Below, one piece after another: positions 44,313 through 53,209 of a stretch of DNA of 64,000 bases (positions are counted from its first letter, which is position 1; every line of letters begins with the position of its first letter). Under the pieces are notes generated by a model. The model was not told the origin of the DNA, searched no databases, and saw only the letters and a list, made by a program, of their open reading frames with translations. The translations under genes and the position numbers were made by a program. Source of the stretch: Bin80 sp965219915. Its GTDB lineage: Bacteria > Bacteroidota > Rhodothermia > Rhodothermales > Bin80. Location: assembly GCA_965219915.1 (NCBI GenBank), contig OZ244794.1, forward strand, positions 1,612,001 through 1,676,000, read 5' to 3'.

Positions 44313-45266
44313 CTAATGTTGTGCCACTTCGTAGGTCCCTGGCGGTGCTGCCCATACAGGGCCTGGAATCGCAGTGCTTCCGAGGGGGATGTACCCAATT
44401 TGCCAGGCGACGGAGTCGGGCAGGATCCATTCTACCGAAAATCTCCCAACCGAAGCCAGCAGACCAAAGCCATTTTGCACATTGGAAAGTGTTCCTGGCT
44501 GCGCCAGGAGCTCTCTATCATACTCTCCGCCAGGTGGTATAAAGTTTTCGTCAAGGACAGTTATCCGCAAAGCAACGCCAGCCAAGCGATAGAATGCGCC
44601 GAGCTCCAGTTTTGTGGATAATGTGTCTCTGTCCTGAATCAAATCCTTGTCCATCTCCCAGACATCGGTCTCACCTGCAAGGGGTCTGCTGATGGGTGCA
44701 TAACTCAGCTGATAGTCCTTATAGGTAAAATCACTCAGGGAAAGGAATCGATACCACTGTTCAACTTCAAAAGGGGCTCTATCAATGCCATGCCACAAAA
44801 CCCGTTGTCGGGCATCAAGTCTAGTGGTCAGGACACGCTCCAGCGTGGGGTCAAGCACCTCTATTTCCGGATGATCAGGCACAGTTGTTTCTGCCGAAGT
44901 GATGATCTCACTATCACTTGGAATAATCTCTACACGATAAGTTTGAGATGGACGGATGCGAAATGGCGCGAAAAAGATGTGTCCGATTCTGCCGTCATCA
45001 AAAGTGTGTATAGAATCCCGCCAGGTAAAGGTCTGTTGAGTCGAAATTTCGATGGATTGCACGGTCACATCCAAGACATCACCAACTTCGGTTATCGAAC
45101 TCCGGATGGGGATCACACGCACAAACTGTGAGTCACGCGCCATGTCCAGTGTACCAAAAAGCGTGTAGTCCCGATCGGTCTCAATGATTGGTGAGACCGA
45201 GTCCTCGCACGCCGAGAGGACTCCCAGCAGTAGAACAATTGTGGGCAATAAGATGAGTTTCCGCAT
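44313..45266 (-). CDS. DUF4249-like lipoprotein, partner of TonB-dependent receptor
   Basis: This 317-residue protein has a lipoprotein signal (LLLGVLSACED, Cys at about residue 20). The mature part starts SVSPIIETDRDYTLFGTLD and is strand-rich, with DSQFVRVIPIRSS, RPSQTYRVEI and SAETTVPDHPEI, a layout matching DUF4249 proteins of Bacteroidota. Such lipoproteins are usually encoded next to a TonB-dependent receptor and are thought to help capture its substrate, much as SusD does. Its ATG overlaps the receptor's stop codon by one base (TAATG), so the pair is translationally coupled. Confidence 0.75.
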   Translation of the reverse strand: MRKLILLPTIVLLLGVLSACEDSVSPIIETDRDYTLFGTLDMARDSQFVRVIPIRSSITEVGDVLDVTVQSIEISTQQTFTWRDSIHTFDDGRIGHIFFAPFRIRPSQTYRVEIIPSDSEIITSAETTVPDHPEIEVLDPTLERVLTTRLDARQRVLWHGIDRAPFEVEQWYRFLSLSDFTYKDYQLSYAPISRPLAGETDVWEMDKDLIQDRDTLSTKLELGAFYRLAGVALRITVLDENFIPPGGEYDRELLAQPGTLSNVQNGFGLLASVGRFSVEWILPDSVAWQIGYIPLGSTAIPGPVWAAPPGTYEVAQH

Positions 45267-47527
45267 TAGAACTCGAATTTTAGACCCACAGCGGGGATGA
45301 ATGGAAGTTGATCAAGTTTCTCCAGTGTGAAAAGATCGATATAGAACAGATTGGAACGATCATAAGCATTGGTAGCACTGGCAAGAACCGAAACGGCTGT
45401 GTTACCCGAGATCTCAAAGGAGCGTTCCAGAGATACATCCAACCGGTGATAGGAGGGCAGCCTCCCACCATAGGGGTAAGTGTAGAGTACACGCGTATCT
45501 CCGTGCTCATCGAAAACATCCGTGGGGCCACTCAGCAGCACAAATTCGTCAAATCCAAGCGCCTGACTGAAAGGCAACCCAGAACCATATTGCCAGCGTA
45601 CGTTGAGTATGAATTTTGCAAGTGTTAGACTCCCAACTGCATTGAGTTGATGTCGCCGGTCGTGAGGTGGAGAAAATTCATATTCACTGCTACCAAACCA
45701 GTATTGAATTTCGGTCTGTTTGGCCTGATAACGGACCTTTGCAAAGCCATAGTTCACAAATCCGTAGAATGGCCCGGCAGTCACCTCAACACGGCCGTCA
45801 AGCCCCAGAACATTACCATCCGCCGGCTGCAAGCGCGTAGTGAACCGGGGAAAAGAGCTCCACTCCGCGATAGAGAGGTTATCCAATGCTTTTACAAAAC
45901 CCTCAACAACGAAGCGGGCCCAGGAGGTTGGACGAATCTGGTATCCGGCAAGGCCATGAATTGCTCTTGGCACTTCTCCGAATGGTGAGGTCGTCCATGC
46001 CGTAAAGACATCTCCTGCATCACGTCTATCGGTGAGTCCCACAATTTCCTGATGGTATATACCACCAGCCAAACTGACTTGATGGATACCTCGGTTGTAG
46101 GTCATACGAACACGTGGTTCAATGAAATTCCGCCCCTTACTGGGAAATGACGAGAAGCGTACACCGGGTTGAAAACTCAACCCCTCTATTCCTTTCAGGT
46201 CAAGGAGAACATATCCACCCGCTTCGCTGACGTATTCTGTGTCTTGAGCCACATTCTGGAAAGATCCCCCGAGATGGCTGTCCAACTCGCTGAAACGAAA
46301 ATGAAGTCCCCAAGAAATATCGGCAGTCCGGTTGTAGTGTGTCACATTTGTGGACAGGTTGATCTCCTGCGAGTTTGAAGTCCGTGAAGGATCTTCAGAT
46401 AGACCGAATGTGTTTTCAATGGTAGACATAGACAGAAGCAGCTCGGCCTGCACAGGGATACGTGTGGGCAGCAGCACGTAGCGCGCACCAACGGCCTGAC
46501 TTGTCCAGGTTACCTGGTTCTTGGTACTGTCAGCCTCCGACTCATTCAGCACCCCGATTATGCCGCGGTCAAAGGAGCGCAATCCGCTGATGGATGCTTG
46601 GCTGTTATCAGACAGATCAGCATGGAGCTTGAAAAACTGGTCATTAAAATCGTATGGGAGTGGTCGATCAAGTATGCGGGCGGCTCCTTGATCGATGACC
46701 GAGAATCTCCCGGAAACCAATGCAGACACACGCCCATCTACAATTGGGCCTTCCAGGAGTCCCGCGCTGATGAACGGGGCGGCAGAAAATTCTCCAGCCA
46801 TACGCCGCTTGTTGCCGTTACGAGTGGAAATATCAATCACCGACGAGATGCGGCCACCATAACGGGGACCAAACCCACCTGCATAAACATCGGTAACGTT
46901 CAGGATACTAGAAGGGAATGCCGAATAAAACCCAATCAGATGGAAGGGTTGAAACACCGTCATTCCGTCTACAAGGACCTGATTCTGTGTAGGTTCTCCG
47001 CCACGAATAAATAGCTGCCCACCCTGATCACCACTTGCGACGACACCTGGCAGAGCAGCAAGATAGCTGGCCAGGTCCCCCGATATATCAGGAGAAGGAA
47101 TGAGGGCGATATCACGAGGGGTAATCGACTGAAGTCCTCCGGTTAGACCAGCGACACCGGCCCCTTCTCTTTCGGTTTCGACCACAAGCTCTTCCAGGAG
47201 GTCCTCTGAGACCGATAACTCAATATTGTAAGTGATAAGATCGCCTGCGGCTAAATCGAGAGTATCTCTGTGAGTGTCGTATCCAATGAAGGAGGCGGAC
47301 AAATAATAGCGCCCCGGTGGAATACCACTGATAGCATACAGTCCATCTCGATCCGCTCCTGCGCCGAGAAGGGCATCGCCGTCATCGGTCAAGACAACAT
47401 TGACACTCTGTAGAGGTTGTCCATCCGCAGCATCTCGGACGAAGCCTCGCAAGACCGCGTTCTGGGCCTGCGCCTGACTCACCGTCAGAAGTACACCCAG
47501 TAAGAGTAGGTTACAGAAAATGCGCAT
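45266..47527 (-). CDS. TonB-dependent outer-membrane receptor with N-terminal carboxypeptidase-regulatory domain
   Basis: This protein has 753 residues. The signal peptide MRIFCNLLLLGVLLTVSQAQ is followed by a CarboxypepD_reg-like domain (VLRGFVRDAADGQPLQSVNV) and a plug domain with DISGDLASYLAALPGVVASG, GGQLFIRGGEPTQNQVLVDG and PRYGGRISSVIDIS. A barrel reaches the C-terminal FEF. It imports an unknown substrate with TonB energy. The longer open frame starts at 47578, but the ATG at 47527 gives the signal peptide. It forms an operon with the DUF4249 gene. No ECF sigma or anti-sigma pair is adjacent. Confidence 0.92.
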   Translation of the reverse strand: MRIFCNLLLLGVLLTVSQAQAQNAVLRGFVRDAADGQPLQSVNVVLTDDGDALLGAGADRDGLYAISGIPPGRYYLSASFIGYDTHRDTLDLAAGDLITYNIELSVSEDLLEELVVETEREGAGVAGLTGGLQSITPRDIALIPSPDISGDLASYLAALPGVVASGDQGGQLFIRGGEPTQNQVLVDGMTVFQPFHLIGFYSAFPSSILNVTDVYAGGFGPRYGGRISSVIDISTRNGNKRRMAGEFSAAPFISAGLLEGPIVDGRVSALVSGRFSVIDQGAARILDRPLPYDFNDQFFKLHADLSDNSQASISGLRSFDRGIIGVLNESEADSTKNQVTWTSQAVGARYVLLPTRIPVQAELLLSMSTIENTFGLSEDPSRTSNSQEINLSTNVTHYNRTADISWGLHFRFSELDSHLGGSFQNVAQDTEYVSEAGGYVLLDLKGIEGLSFQPGVRFSSFPSKGRNFIEPRVRMTYNRGIHQVSLAGGIYHQEIVGLTDRRDAGDVFTAWTTSPFGEVPRAIHGLAGYQIRPTSWARFVVEGFVKALDNLSIAEWSSFPRFTTRLQPADGNVLGLDGRVEVTAGPFYGFVNYGFAKVRYQAKQTEIQYWFGSSEYEFSPPHDRRHQLNAVGSLTLAKFILNVRWQYGSGLPFSQALGFDEFVLLSGPTDVFDEHGDTRVLYTYPYGGRLPSYHRLDVSLERSFEISGNTAVSVLASATNAYDRSNLFYIDLFTLEKLDQLPFIPAVGLKFEF

Positions 47528-47672
47528 GATCAGACGCGTTGAGGGAGGGTTAAAAGTATTGCTCCGTACAAGGTTCAATGCTCGCTTTAAAAAGATAAAA
47601 CTGCTGAACAGCGGTCCAGAGATCTGGATTGTTTATCTTGGGGACCGCGTAAAATACGAAATTCCAGCGTAT

Positions 47673-47981
47673 ATGAATCCGCGATCGCATTTGGATGAGG
47701 GCAATTATACCGAAGCGGCACCAGGTGTACGCAGGATTTCGTCTACTCGAAAGAAGCTGCGCCGGCTGATATTGATTGTGGCTGCGGTAATTCTTTTCAT
47801 TGTGATGAGGCAGGTGATGAATCCCTTTGGAGACAAGGAATATGCCGAGATTCCGCACGGCAATCATGTACACTATGTACCAAAGGATCGCGATCACAGT
47901 GTACCGTTGTCACGTTTTCCAACCGAACCGCCTGCCGAGAATGAAAGGATTCTGCCGGATGGTCGCGTCGTTCCCAAGTGA
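47673..47981 (+). CDS. small single-pass membrane protein, function unknown
   Basis: This 102-residue protein has a basic N-terminal part (RRISSTRKKLRRL) and one membrane helix (ILIVAAVILFIVM). A polar tail contains HGNHVHYVPKDRDHSVPLSR and ends GRVVPK, probably facing the periplasm. The longer open frame starts at 47520, overlapping the receptor gene on the other strand, so the internal ATG at 47673 is preferred. It is transcribed divergently from the TonB receptor. No family is recognised. Confidence 0.6.
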   Translation: MNPRSHLDEGNYTEAAPGVRRISSTRKKLRRLILIVAAVILFIVMRQVMNPFGDKEYAEIPHGNHVHYVPKDRDHSVPLSRFPTEPPAENERILPDGRVVPK

Positions 47982-48147
47982 GTTGTTTAAGCAGTAGACG
48001 GCATTGATATTGCGGTGACAATCCGGCACCGCACGCATTATTGAGCATTGGAAAATTCCCCAGCCTCCTTTAAGTGCAAGGCACACGGGAAAGTAGCGTA
48101 CTCAACGTACGGAACGCCCACTTGTTTGCCATGATGCGTATGAAAAA

Positions 48148-49674
48148 CTACTCTTCTTCTTCGGGACCCAGTGATCCGAATACGCTCCCAATCATATCGG
48201 AATAGGTGTATTCTTCCTTACCAAGCATTGAAGTTTGATAGAGGCCTTCCAGGATTAGTTCGCTAAGTATCCAGCGCTGCTTTGTCGGGATCCGGTGCTT
48301 TGCCTTCTTCGCCAATTCAATAAGACCGGGAATAGACCGCAGGCGTCTCCTGTACTGTTCGTCTTGTAACTCAGGATCCAATGTGAGTGTATTGCCTTCT
48401 GCAAACCAGCCAAGTATATGGCGGTAGACTCCTCGATCTTCTCCTTTGGAGCTCGGGTCTGGAAAATGCTTGGCAAAAATCACCCGAACGGCACGTCCAA
48501 GAAGGAGGCGGGCAACTTTTTGTGGACCTTCCTGCTCCCCCTCATACACGAGTTCTATTTTCCCCGTTATTGCCGCATCAATGTAGTAGAGATCACTAAT
48601 CCTTACATAAACATGCTTCATCCCATGGCTAATTGCTCGCCGCTCAGCATTTGAGATCACTGTTTCAAGTGCGGAGCGTGTCATTCGTGCCGATACGCCT
48701 GATTTTTGATCCACATATTCGCTGGCACGAGCCTCAAAGGCGATCACCTCAATGATCTCACGGATAAAATCCGGAACAGTCACAGAGGGAGCATGGTCTC
48801 GATCCTGCCATGCTTCCTGTCTGGTGATAGCTATTGCCGTATCAAGTTTCTTGGGATAGTGTGTCAATACCTGAGAATCAATGCGATCTTTCAGTGGAGT
48901 AATGATGTTGCCCCGGTTGGTGTAATCCTCAGGATTCGCACTGAACACCATCATCAGATCCAGAGAAAAGCGGATGTTGAAACCACGGATCTGAATGTCC
49001 TGCTCCTCCAGGATATTGAGCAGTCCCACCTGAATGCGTGCCTGTAGGTCTGGCAATTCGTTGATCGCAAATACCCCCCGGTTGGTGCGGGGAATGATTC
49101 CAAAGTGGATAATTTCCTCATCCGCGTAGGTAAGTTGCTTCTGAGCAGCCTTGATGGGGTCAATATCTCCAATCAAGTCAGCGATAGAGGTGTCTGGTGT
49201 AGCCAATTTTTCCGCATACCGCTCACTTCGATGGCGCCAAACAATAGGCATTTCATCACCGCGCTCTTTGTAAAGCTCGCGTGCGTACTTCGACACGAGC
49301 TTGCGCGGATCGTCATTGAGCTCACTACCTGCCACAACGGGTATATATTCGTCAAGAAGCTGTGGAAGGAGTCGAATGATGCGGCTTTTGGCCTGTCCGC
49401 GCAGTCCGAGAAGCAAAATGTCGTGGCGCCCCAGAATTGCATTTTTAAGCTGGGGGATCACGCTCCGTTCGTATCCGAGGATGCCGGGAAAAACTTCCTC
49501 TCCACGCTTGAGGCGAAGCAGCAGGTTACGACGCATCTCATCCTTGACCGACTCTGGTCTAGAACCTTTATAGTAGCCAGAGCTCTTGAGGGCGCCCAGA
49601 GTATTTATATTCGTCGGTATATAGTTGTCGTCCACGGTATCAATCTTGTGTTGGAGGAGTCCATTGGTACACAC
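48148..49674 (-). CDS. MoxR/BchI-type AAA+ ATPase
   Basis: This 508-residue ATPase is of the magnesium-chelatase/MoxR group. The nucleotide site is LLLGLRGQAKSRIIRLL; the P-loop has Ala where Gly normally precedes Lys (GQAKS), yet Lys and Ser are kept. Walker B-like GVFAINELPDLQARIQVGLL has Asn-Glu instead of Asp-Glu. The arginine-finger and sensor region includes FSANPEDYTNRGNIITPLKD. Such ATPases remodel partner proteins, often VWA-domain proteins, but none is encoded nearby. The GTG start at 49674 overlaps the upstream lipoprotein gene by 35 bp, so the exact start is uncertain. Confidence 0.8.
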   Translation of the reverse strand: MCTNGLLQHKIDTVDDNYIPTNINTLGALKSSGYYKGSRPESVKDEMRRNLLLRLKRGEEVFPGILGYERSVIPQLKNAILGRHDILLLGLRGQAKSRIIRLLPQLLDEYIPVVAGSELNDDPRKLVSKYARELYKERGDEMPIVWRHRSERYAEKLATPDTSIADLIGDIDPIKAAQKQLTYADEEIIHFGIIPRTNRGVFAINELPDLQARIQVGLLNILEEQDIQIRGFNIRFSLDLMMVFSANPEDYTNRGNIITPLKDRIDSQVLTHYPKKLDTAIAITRQEAWQDRDHAPSVTVPDFIREIIEVIAFEARASEYVDQKSGVSARMTRSALETVISNAERRAISHGMKHVYVRISDLYYIDAAITGKIELVYEGEQEGPQKVARLLLGRAVRVIFAKHFPDPSSKGEDRGVYRHILGWFAEGNTLTLDPELQDEQYRRRLRSIPGLIELAKKAKHRIPTKQRWILSELILEGLYQTSMLGKEEYTYSDMIGSVFGSLGPEEEE

Positions 49675-50686
49675 TTACTGAGGGCGTCGTTGCCTCGATC
49701 GCCACGGCCAGACGGTAGGAGCTATCCGGGTTAAGCCTCGCAGCAATATCGATGGGGTTGAAATTCTTGAGATAGCCAGGATTGGCCTCCACGAAGATGT
49801 ACTGGATCATCCCGGACTTATTGTAAACGTCAATACGCAACCAGCCGGCGCGCTGGTTCAGTACGAACCAGAACTCACCGGCCGCTGCAGCGGCGCTGGT
49901 GATGAGCGGCGCCCCCCGTCCCTGTCCCTGCTCAAATGCGTACGTGCGTCGTAGCATCGGCGAATCAAACCCCCACCAGCGTAATGTATCGGGTCCTTCA
50001 ATCAGGTCCTCAGTCCAGAATAATGCCCGTGGATAGAATCCGCTCAGGCTGACTAACCGATTCCCAGATGCACGCAATAGTCCTGCGTGCTTCCACTGTG
50101 ATCCGTACAGGACAGTCTCCTGAACAGGAATCCCGGCTCTGTCTAGTTTCCACAAATAATGTATTGTATCCCGTGTAACCGCCTTAAGATACAACCCAGA
50201 CGCAGCAGCCAATGCATATTGCAATGAGTTGGCGGGTGCCTGATCCACCGTAAGGGAGGCCTTTGCAGTTGTATCCACCACAAAATGAAACTGCCGGTTC
50301 TCTGGATCAAAAACCACTAGCGAGTCATTTTGCCAGCCAACAAGCCATGGAAAGGAGGTATGAGGCAATGTAAATGAAGTGTGAGAGGTCCCGTCGGAAG
50401 GGAAGATGAAGATTTTGTTTTGTTTGGTGTCACCTACGTAGATCTGGTCGTCATTGCCGAAAAGGACAGTTCGAGGGTATCTCAGGTCGGGGGCAGTAAT
50501 GATTGTTGGCGGTGCAAGCGTATCAACTGGTATAAATGCTGCAATTTTTCTGGACAGGGAGTCTGCGGGGAATATGGCACGTGACTCAATGCGCCTACAC
50601 GATGAGGGAAGGCATCCCGTGAATAACATACAGAGGACTACAATCAGCCACCCGGAACCGATACGACTATGTAACGCAATGATCAA
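49640..50686 (-). CDS. beta-propeller lipoprotein (6-bladed NHL-like)
   Basis: This 348-residue protein has a lipobox ending FTGC at Cys25. The mature chain carries repeated strands with segments such as LRYPRTVLFGNDDQIYVGD, KIFIFPSDG and WQNDSLVVFDPENRQFHFV, typical of 6-bladed NHL/TolB-like propellers found in Bacteroidota lipoproteins. No catalytic motif is present. Its start overlaps the end of the HtrA gene by 4 bp, and its end overlaps the AAA+ gene, so it is embedded in one operon. The role may be periplasmic protein binding. Confidence 0.7.
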   Translation of the reverse strand: MIIALHSRIGSGWLIVVLCMLFTGCLPSSCRRIESRAIFPADSLSRKIAAFIPVDTLAPPTIITAPDLRYPRTVLFGNDDQIYVGDTKQNKIFIFPSDGTSHTSFTLPHTSFPWLVGWQNDSLVVFDPENRQFHFVVDTTAKASLTVDQAPANSLQYALAAASGLYLKAVTRDTIHYLWKLDRAGIPVQETVLYGSQWKHAGLLRASGNRLVSLSGFYPRALFWTEDLIEGPDTLRWWGFDSPMLRRTYAFEQGQGRGAPLITSAAAAAGEFWFVLNQRAGWLRIDVYNKSGMIQYIFVEANPGYLKNFNPIDIAARLNPDSSYRLAVAIEATTPSVSVYQWTPPTQD

Positions 50687-51825
50687 TCTTCCGCCCTTCC
50701 GATCAGAAGGCTTAGTTGCAACTCACGATTATCGCGCAATATATGGTAAGTGACGGTATCTCCCGGTCGAAAATCAAATACACGGGCCACATAATCGTCC
50801 TGATCGGCTACCAGTTCATCCTGGATTGCCGTAATCAGATCATAGGGTTTCAGCCCTGCTTTTTCGGCTGGTGAATTACGATCCACCTCAGCGACAAGGA
50901 GGCCGCGGATATCATCAAAGTCCAGTGCTTGGGCGATGTCCTTTGTTACTTCCACAAAGCTGATCCCTGTATAGTACGAACGGTCAACACGACCATGCTC
51001 TTGCAATTCTGCAATAATTCGTTGGGCTTTTTCCGCCCGTACGGCAAACCCCAAGCCAACGGGTCCGCCGTTTGTGGTGTAGATCGCGGTATTTACGCCG
51101 ATCACTTCACCGAGGGCATTTATGAGTGGTCCACCGGAGTTCCCCCAATTGATAGCAGCGTCTGTCTGAATCATATCGTTGAGAATGTGCCCATCCTGGA
51201 TGCCCAGATCTCTTTCCGCCGCGCTGATTACTCCTACGGTTACAGTTGGAGCCGCCGCCTCAAAAAGACCAAAGGGATTCCCAAGCGCAATAGCCCATTC
51301 GCCTATTATTGGCTCGGGTTCGCTGGAAAAGCGCAGGTATTCAAGCGGTTCATCGGTAGAAACTTTTAGCAAAGCCAGGTCAGTGGCTTTGTCAGTTCCT
51401 ATGAGGTCAGCATCCAGAGTCTGACCATTGGCAAGCGATACTGTTATCTTGACCGCGTCCCCGGCTACATGATGGTTAGTGACGATGTAGCCGTCCGGGG
51501 ATATGACAAAGCCACTTCCCAGGTTTTCTACGGGTTGTTCAATCACTCTTGACCGTCTCTCAAAAAAAGGTCCAAAGAAGGGGTCATTGAACAGATTTTC
51601 AAACGGATCCCGGTAAAGTACCCGCTGTACCTCAATCACGTTGACACTCACAATTGCGGGGGTAGCCGCATGAACTGCACGCGTGATCGCCGTTTGGCGA
51701 CTTTGTGTGATGGACTCATTGGCCGAAGCCGAAGATTCAGTGGATGGCAATTGCTCCTGCGATTGCGCATTCTGCTGACAGCCGAAAAGAACTGCGCCCA
51801 AAATGTAGATTAGTATGCGTTCCAT
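50683..51825 (-). CDS. HtrA/DegP-type periplasmic serine protease, lipoprotein
   Basis: This 380-residue protease has a lipobox (VLFGC, Cys16), so it is probably membrane-tethered. The trypsin-like domain (about residues 45-255) has the catalytic triad His119 (VTNHHVAG), Asp149 (TDLALLK) and Ser230 (GNSGGPL). One PDZ domain (about residues 275-375: GLLVAEVDRNSPAEKAGLKP) follows. One PDZ rather than two makes it DegS-like in layout, although here the anchor would be a lipid. HtrA proteases degrade or sense misfolded envelope proteins. It lies 37 bp after the FAD oxidoreductase gene in the same run of genes. Confidence 0.93.
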   Translation of the reverse strand: MERILIYILGAVLFGCQQNAQSQEQLPSTESSASANESITQSRQTAITRAVHAATPAIVSVNVIEVQRVLYRDPFENLFNDPFFGPFFERRSRVIEQPVENLGSGFVISPDGYIVTNHHVAGDAVKITVSLANGQTLDADLIGTDKATDLALLKVSTDEPLEYLRFSSEPEPIIGEWAIALGNPFGLFEAAAPTVTVGVISAAERDLGIQDGHILNDMIQTDAAINWGNSGGPLINALGEVIGVNTAIYTTNGGPVGLGFAVRAEKAQRIIAELQEHGRVDRSYYTGISFVEVTKDIAQALDFDDIRGLLVAEVDRNSPAEKAGLKPYDLITAIQDELVADQDDYVARVFDFRPGDTVTYHILRDNRELQLSLLIGRAED

Positions 51826-51862
51826 GACATAGGATCTGGCTATTAGTACCCTTTACGAGAGC

Positions 51863-53209
51863 TTAATGCCTGCGGTTTCTTTTACGGAGGATTTTGCGCG
51901 CAGCGAGTAGTCCGGAAATGCCTGCCTCTCCGAGCTCTCGGTTCGCAAAATGACCGGACCAGTACACCCCAGTCTGCAAGCAGTCGGGGGCGGGGAATAG
52001 TAACTGGTCGAGATCCCGTTCAAAATGCAGAGGATGCCCGCCAGGTACCCGAAACTCGGTTGCAATGTCTGATGGAGTCCAGAGCTGCCAGGTAGTAACA
52101 TTGTCACTCAGGGCGGGGATTTGCTCGAAAATATGCGCCACAAGCGACTCCCGACTGCTCTGTGTCCATCCGCCATTGACATGAAATGGGGTTTGTAGTG
52201 CGTAGATGACCACCGTATTCTGCCCTTCGGGAGCAACAATCTCGAGGGATTGCAGAGGAGGAATGCGTCCATACTTCACATGATCAAAGGCCTTTTCCTG
52301 TGTGATCAGGTCGGGGGATACGCGTACCCTGGCTGAACCCAGCCAGTCGGACAATCTGTTCACCACGAGCGCCAGTACAGCACACGTTCCCCTAGACCGG
52401 ACAGGGGGCCAGTTATGAGTCAAGACAGGGCTCATCAGGCGATGCTTCAGCATGCCAGGCGAGCATGTGGCCAAGATGAACCTGGAGTAAATAGGTTCAC
52501 CGCCCGTGATCATAACATGCAGACCGTTCGTGTCACTAAAGATCTGTTCAACCTCCGCACTCGTCCGAATTGTTGCACCGTTTGAAATTGCAACTTTCTC
52601 CAGTTCCTGAACGAGTGGAGCATGACCATCTGTCGTCATCTCCTGTTCGTGAAGCATTAACTGAAAGGCGCCAAATGGTGACTTGGGGGCGCCAAACGTA
52701 CGAGAGCATGGAGGGACGGCTAGGGCGTTGCGCTGGTACTCATCAAGGTTAAGTTCGGTCAACAGATCGGCGCTGCTAAGCGGGATCCATTGTGCCAAGT
52801 GTTTTGCCTGTTTTATGAGGGCGGGGGTTAGCCACGTGCTTTTTTGTCGTAATGAAGATTGCTCCAAGGGTAGGCCGACTATGTTTTTCAGCACGCTTCC
52901 AGCGTCTATAAGATCTGGTACCGGCTTTACTTCGTAGAGCTCCTCTTTCCAGAAACCATTAGTTGGGACTACCGGCTGTTTAGGCAATGCAATCCCTAGA
53001 GCTTTACTGAGGGCGCTCCCAATTCTACCGGGATAAGGACGGAAGCCTGGAATATGGTTTTCTGGGGTGAACGCATGGTATGATGATAAGCCTCCGGCAC
53101 GGGCCCGTTTCTCTAGCACGAGTGTATCCACTCCTGCTTTGGCAAGGGCGGCGGCAGCCGCCAAGCCGTTGGTCCCCGCTCCGATTACGATGACATCCGG
53201 GCTATGCAT
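51863..53209 (-). CDS. FAD-dependent oxidoreductase, phytoene-desaturase-like (smaller partner)
   Basis: This 448-residue flavoprotein starts with the dinucleotide-binding fold PDVIVIGAGTNGLAAAAALAK (Gly-x-Gly-x2-Gly), followed by LVLEKRARAGG. Its layout matches the CrtI/amine-oxidase superfamily: an FAD domain, a substrate domain with VQELEKVAISNGATIRTSAEVE, and a C-terminal FAD segment PDCLQTGVYWSGHFANRELGEAG. Its start overlaps the stop of the preceding larger flavoprotein by one base (TGATG), so the two are translated together. The substrate is unknown; no other carotenoid genes are present, which argues against a carotenoid desaturase. Confidence 0.85.
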   Translation of the reverse strand: MHSPDVIVIGAGTNGLAAAAALAKAGVDTLVLEKRARAGGLSSYHAFTPENHIPGFRPYPGRIGSALSKALGIALPKQPVVPTNGFWKEELYEVKPVPDLIDAGSVLKNIVGLPLEQSSLRQKSTWLTPALIKQAKHLAQWIPLSSADLLTELNLDEYQRNALAVPPCSRTFGAPKSPFGAFQLMLHEQEMTTDGHAPLVQELEKVAISNGATIRTSAEVEQIFSDTNGLHVMITGGEPIYSRFILATCSPGMLKHRLMSPVLTHNWPPVRSRGTCAVLALVVNRLSDWLGSARVRVSPDLITQEKAFDHVKYGRIPPLQSLEIVAPEGQNTVVIYALQTPFHVNGGWTQSSRESLVAHIFEQIPALSDNVTTWQLWTPSDIATEFRVPGGHPLHFERDLDQLLFPAPDCLQTGVYWSGHFANRELGEAGISGLLAARKILRKRNRRH

